Shown: piece by piece, positions 59,110 through 64,000 of the stretch
How positions within the stretch are numbered: the first letter of the stretch is position 1
Layout of the letters: the number at the start of each line of letters is the position of its first letter
Assembly: GCF_963678975.1 (NCBI RefSeq)
Contig: NC_089272.1
Coordinates: 8,662,408-8,726,407 of the forward strand
DNA length: 64,000 nucleotides
Direction: 5' to 3'
From: Dysidea avara
Taxonomy: Eukaryota; Porifera; Demospongiae; Dictyoceratida; Dysideidae
The notes under the pieces: model-generated
Seen by the model: the letters and a program-made list of their open reading frames with translations, nothing else
Told to the model about the DNA's origin: nothing
The model's database searches: none
Program-made: the position numbers and the translations under genes

Positions 59110-59480
59110 GCCATCAGACGTTACCACCAAATTGACACCTTTCACTGTCAGCAAAGATGGACACAAAGGAGGACCTTGGTAAGTCCATGAAGAATGCATT
59201 GTAGGTATGGCGGTATGCCAAAAAGGCAGATGTTTGGCTAAAGCGACATCAAACAGTGAAAAATCAAGCCCGTAGCCTTAGCCATTATCGTTGTATGAAG
59301 GCATCAGTGTCGGTCAGTCAGTCACTAGAAAACTTTGTTTAATACTTTTAAAAAATCCATAGCAACTTGTTGAAAGTGTTTTGGGTCAATCTAAAGGCTT
59401 GTTTGGGCTTAGTTTTACCTAACCAATACCGCCTCATTGTCATCAGGGAAAAGTGAGGCTGGTTTTGGGTGATGTTTTTT
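59110..59480 (+). repeat. Dispersed repeat family R, copy 2
   Basis: Same landmark order as 15560-15960, including ACCAAATTGACACC, AAAAATCAAGCC, CGGTCAGTCAGTCAC and TACCTAACCAATACCGCC. Confidence 0.6.
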
Positions 59481-59493
59481 TCATGTACCATGC

Positions 59494-60575
59494 CAGCGTT
59501 GAAACCGGGTCGGGTCATCTGGGTCAACTGGGTACACATTTTGTCCGGGTAATCCGGGTCAGACCCTCTTTAAAAATACCCAGATTGGATCACGTGAAAA
59601 TCAAATTATTTATTTGGATGGTATGGAAGTGTATAAACGCGTCATAGTCAAGTCCTGATGCAACTCAGCTTGTTCGTGAACAATGTACATTTATCGGACG
59701 ACTTCCTGCAACCATACGTGCAGCCACGCCCATTTATCGGTGATATTAAAGCATACAGGTATGTACGAAACCATGCTCATAGTTTGCCTGCTGGCTTATA
59801 TGGAGCCACGCCCACTAATCGATTGTTATTGCACAAGATAGGTCAAGGCTAGTTTCTTTCGTGAGCCATGCCAACTTTATGGTTGGAAATTACTAGGCCC
59901 CGGCCGATTATGGCAGCATAATTTAAAGCATAATAGGTGACCAAAAGCATCAAGCATAATGCCAGCATATTAGGGACGATATTTGAAATTTTAATTAAAA
60001 TGCGTGGCAGTACGCGCGCCTGAAAGAAAGCAGATAATCACTGCTAATAGTATTATTAGTGCATTTCATATTTAAAAACATATTAAACCGTTTCTTTGTT
60101 GGTTATTCACACTTTGCAGAAATAAGATTGAGATACTCTAATAGAGCAGTCAGGAAAGGCTGATGTACTCTAATAAAACAGCCAGTTCTAGAGCATAATT
60201 TTGAGTATAATAGGTTTAATAGTTGAGCAATGATCAAAAGCATAATAGGTAAAATTTTGGGCATAATAGGCCGGGACCTAGAAATTACTTTTTAATATTA
60301 TGGTGTGTTAGGTATGCGCAAAGCCACACCTACTTGCAGGAAACGTATCCTGCTTTTTGCATCCTTTCATGGAATCATGCCCACTGACTACCATTGTTAA
60401 GTATAGATGCCTTCGTGCTTAACGCGCTAGTCAGCACTCAAAACGTAGCAGTTGGCACATGCCCCACCTTAAATTAATCCGGGTCTGAGCCGGATAGCAA
60501 TCTGGTTCTGACCTGGATTGCTATCCGGGTCAGTGGGTCACCCAGGTCAACAGTAGTGACCCGGTTTCAATGCTG
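59494..60575. mobile_element. hAT element with CAGCGTTGAAACCGGGTC ends, long form
   Basis: 1082 bases. Terminal repeats CAGCGTTGAAACCGGGTC and GACCCGGTTTCAATGCTG (one change). Flanks TACCATGC (59486-59493) and TGCCATGC (60576-60583), an 8-bp duplication with one mismatch. It shares CGGGTCA-rich ends and CACGCCCATTTAT with the short form at 34060. It carries a dispersed motif at 60125-60156. No transposase. Confidence 0.87.
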
Positions 60576-60767
60576 TGCCATGCCCAAACCTTTGTGGTCC
60601 CTACTATACAGTACTATTGTACTGTATGATAACATTGTGTGTGCATGTATGTATATGGTAAGATATTATGCATAGCTGCTGACACAATCAATATGGTAGG
60701 AGTCTACTGCGCGTATATCTACAAATATTAAGGATAAAAATATCAGAACGATCTATGCTACACTTAC

Positions 60768-61059
60768 AGATAACATCATCAATATCATCATCACCAGTAT
60801 TCCCAAAATGACGAGGTTTCAATGTGGTAGGAATATCTTTTAATGGAGTCAACCTTATACTGAAGTCTGCAATAAACATAATACATAAATACAGAACACA
60901 CCTGGCTATATATACATACATACATACAAAGAAAAATGCTGTGATTACTGTAGTTTGCAAATGAAGAATACTTAGCAATCTCACTTGAGACCAGCTGTTA
61001 ATTATCAACAGGATTTGGCAGGACAAAATTTTACCAAAAGTAGTATCAGACATTGACAT
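60768..61059 (-). CDS. Start of an unknown spliced gene (two exons seen)
   Basis: Minus-strand exon 1 gives MSMSDTTF with a GTAAAA donor at 61034 (exon 61035-61059, one base of the next codon). Exon 2, 60768-60866, follows a good acceptor (TGTTTATTGCAG), is open throughout and ends before GTAAGT. Phases agree (1 then 1-1). Exon 2 reads FSIRLTPLKDIPTTLKPRHF and then GNTGDDDIDDVI, a short basic-to-acidic segment with no domain I recognise. Further exons must lie to the left, beyond or inside the hAT element at 59494-60575. The start is the weaker of the two exon calls. Confidence 0.4.
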
Positions 61060-63653
61060 GTACGTATGCATCAGAAGGTTACAGCTATATACTTATTATA
61101 TGCGTACATATAGTCATATGCTTTTACGGTTAACTAGTGGCAAATTTGAAAGGTTTGGGGTCCAATGAAGTCCTTTTGAAAACAAATACTTATTGAATAT
61201 TTATTTACTAAGTTTATACAGGTAGTGCTAAGCAGAATTGATTTTTATAGATGGTGGTTTGTGTCCGTTTTAGTAAAAACCCGCCTAGTTTGCACAAGCA
61301 TGTGTTTTGAGAAAAACAAATACTGATGAAAACACATATGCTGCAAAGGTAAATAATGTATGCAAGCCATTGTTCCAGTTTCAAATATATTACATCATCT
61401 TATTTGCCTGCTTATTGCGAGTTCAAAAATCTTCGTTGTGTTTCTGTAGCCCTATGGTACGCGTCCCAAATGTGTTTACTTACAATATGGTAGACGTAAA
61501 CAAGATTGTCATTTCTTCAGTAAATCTCCTTCAAATGTGCATGCACAAGTGACTACAGCATGCCTTTGCTGATCTTCCAATCCATAGTGAACATTTTAAG
61601 TCAATCTCAATGCTCTAGACTAACGCAAACAAAAGTTACGGCTGCAAAGTATATAAGCACCTGCATTTTATCAGTTTAGTCACTGTACGAATCAATTTCC
61701 TTGATCTTAGCACTATAATTCCAAAACTACTTACCACAATACGCTGAAACTATGGTAACCCATTCCTTGGGCACTAGAGATACATAATGTTGAGAAGATA
61801 CTAAGAAATTTTGCATACTAGGCAGAGACAGTCAAAATAATTATTGTGGTCATGGTATTTAGACTATTTTTTTTATAAACACATTAAGTAGCTTTGTCTC
61901 TCTGGGGACCTAGAAAGCCTGTGAAGTAGGGAGTCAGTACTTGAACTAAAATTGTTGCAGACTAACAACAAGTCGTTTGATTACTTTTAGCAGATAGAAT
62001 GAGTTAGGTGTGGTTTTGCTTAATTTGTTTGTAGCATCCTCAGCCATAACATTCCTAGAAAACAAGCTATCCAGTAGCAGTGGACAAACTGGTACTGCAG
62101 CTGTTCCAAGCTGTTAACTGTTCTTTGTCACTTGAAATGTTTACAACATGAAACGCAAAAATACGTATATACCACAGTTTGGCGGTATGGTATTGGCAAA
62201 TTGGTCAAAAAAATATCAGTATAATTATAATAGCAGTGTAAGGTTTGAGCGTTTCTAATCAAAAATATCACCCAAGATCCAGCCTCACCTCTTCTTTATA
62301 ACAGTTTGGCAGTATTGGTAAGGCATAACCAAACCCTTAAAATTAATGTCTCCTAATGCTACAGGCTTGATTTCTTCTTTATTTAATATCATTATGGCCC
62401 AAGATGTCTCATTTTGCAAACCGCACTACAATTCATGCATCATGTACTTACAGTACATTTGTCTCTCATTTTTTCTCCACTACCACACAGGTGATGATAT
62501 GGCTTCAGTGCAGCTGGCTGTCACAAGAATTGTCAAAAATCTTAACAGCAACTGGATTGATTACAGAGACCCTTCTCATATGGTTCTTGCTTTGTAATGT
62601 TGTATAACGTGTACAGCATACTTGAAAATGAAGTGGAATGGCCGTTTGCATCCGAGTAATTGCTGAAGTAGGAATTAAATGTCCACCAAACGTAGATGAC
62701 CTCTTTTGTTTTGTGGCTATTTATTTCTATGATCCCTACTCAAAAATTAATCCTAATTTTTCCTCATACACTCGATATTTTACACTGTGGTTAAGCGCTA
62801 CATGGAGAGCTAAAAGGGATATTATCAAACAGTACGGTAGTACTGTTTAAGTAGGGATCACCCCATGCAAAGTGACACATGCCAGCAATATTACCACCTT
62901 TAAAAATCATCCTGAAGAAATATTACGTGACAAAAATCAGCTTTGCGGAATAATATTAGTTCATCTAACATGAAATACAGCAAGAAAACACCAGTGACTG
63001 GATAAAGATTTTTTTTTAAATTGCTTGAAATTTAGTCTGCCTCATTGCCTGCCAGACTACATTCGCAAACCTAGAGGCCAAACGAAGCAGCACATGGCCA
63101 CCATTTTACACTGACCAGTGGGATGTGCCGTTTGGGGTTTCAATGAGTGTAGGCCCTCTGCACCTGGTCTTTTCTTTTATCTTCAATCAGGCTGCCTGTC
63201 TTCTTCATCCAACAAAACCATATCAAGGCATTAATTTTCCATATCAACATGTTCTTTCAGCAGCATAATTATTTAGATGGCACAGAATTATTTCAGAGCT
63301 GGATTTCAGAGTCCTAATGCTACTATAAAGGGTATACTAGCTCAGTGCACAATATAACAGTCGGCCATCGGCCAATTTCCGACCAAAATGGCACATTGGC
63401 CGCTCAAAACAGGTATTGAGCGGCCATTTTTGCCGACCAGTTTTTTTTTTAAATTATAATTTGTTTGTATCATGTATTTTTAATATAATAATAATAATTT
63501 TACAAGAAACACTTGCGGGTTGTTAGTTATCTCATCAGCCCAGCTGTGAATCTGTCTTCTCTTCATCGTCGAAGAAAGGCATTGATATGCTTGCGCTAAT
63601 CAAACATTGAGAGTGGGTTCAATTGTGGCGTTCGATTTGTCAGTTCATGAATT
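61060..63653. other. Intergenic with repeat fragments
   Basis: No gene supported. An inverted fragment of family R lies at 62270-62345. A short inverted repeat with GGCCATCGGCC and GAGCGGCCATTTTTGCCG at 63362-63440 may be the end of the hAT element whose transposase starts at 63654. Confidence 0.4.
62270..62345 (-). repeat. Repeat family R fragment (inverted)
   Basis: Complement of the segment with CTAACCAATACTGCC and GTGAGGCTGGATCTTGGG-like sequence seen at 33810 and 59420. Confidence 0.45.
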
Positions 63654-64000
63654 TTGATGAAGAGGAGCAGGGGTTCCGGAGACACATCAAAGAGGAAAGT
63701 ACAATACTCTACATTTCAGAAGTGGCAGCGTGAATTTGATCGGGAGTGTAAGACTGTTACCTGGCTGGACTGTGAAACTTTCGTCGAAGGTGGAAATAAG
63801 GTAGTAAGGAAGCTGAAATGTACTGTGTGCACTAGGTTTTGACCACAAATCTTGTGTAAGCGAAACTTCAGTGATCGATGGATATCCGGGGCGGAATCTG
63901 TCCGTACTAGTAATATACGTGACCATGCTAGTAGTGAGCAGCATAACCATGCGATGGCTCTGCTGCAAAGACAGACAGCAGCAGCAACAAGGCAGAGTTC
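63654..64000 (+). pseudogene. hAT transposase N-terminus (BED-finger type), cut by the window edge
   Basis: From ATG 63654 (or the in-frame ATG at 63657): KVQYSTFQKWQREFDRE, VTWLDCETF and LKCTVCTRF match ISVSTFEKWQQKS, LSWLKCEV and LYCSACREY of the copy at 57745-58149. A TGA at 63840 interrupts it, and the same frame continues with DHASSEQHNHAMALL to the edge. Because of the stop I call it a pseudogene; a stop-codon sequencing error cannot be excluded. Confidence 0.75.

Overview
The window looks like AT-rich nuclear DNA of an invertebrate animal. It has spliced genes, a PRDM-type PR/SET zinc-finger gene, a CR1-like LINE, many hAT elements, a PIF/Harbinger-related ISL2EU element, SINE-like sequences and large satellite blocks. 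A sponge is my best guess from the overall style. The sequence alone does not prove the taxon. Most of the 64 kb is mobile or repetitive DNA and intact genes are few.

Layout. 1-283: the end of a minus-strand zinc-finger exon running off the left edge. 575-12780: a composite of three 31-bp minisatellite blocks (blocks 1 and 3 forward, block 2 inverted) linked by two modules called P and M here, both present in direct and inverted copies. 13-21 kb: broken hAT and LINE pieces, a three-copy 92-bp tandem repeat, MITEs and a small spliced gene for a very basic, probably nuclear protein. 21106-31963: an ISL2EU-type DNA transposon with about 120-bp terminal inverted repeats. It encodes two convergent proteins, a THAP-DDE transposase (intact) and a SWIM-YqaJ-PHD protein (broken). 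The second gene is split after codon 12 by a 6.8-kb hAT-like element flanked by a perfect 8-bp duplication. That insert carries its own satellite array and a possible spliced RNA. 32-40 kb: a candidate first exon directly beside the transposon, a tRNA-derived SINE, several hAT MITEs with clear 8-bp target duplications, and two phase-1 exons with an EGF-like module. 40.1-42.7 kb: a very long imperfect palindrome containing two decayed copies of one gene. 43-48 kb: MITEs and an apolipoprotein-L-like gene. 48.8-52.1 kb: the PRDM-type gene on the minus strand (zinc-finger exon, two PR/SET exons and a small upstream finger exon). 53-64 kb: more hAT elements, including a hAT transposase pseudogene interrupted by a hAT MITE, a two-exon gene start, and a second hAT transposase start cut by the right edge.

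How the parts relate. The two ISL2EU proteins would normally act together: the THAP protein binds the ends and cuts, and the YqaJ nuclease-like partner carries an ING-like PHD finger that could read H3K4me3. The hAT copies share no ends with one another except within named families, yet many carry the same short internal motif (core ACTCTAATAGAGCAGT). That motif is the most widespread unexplained signal in the window. All domain calls were made by reading motifs. No database search was run.
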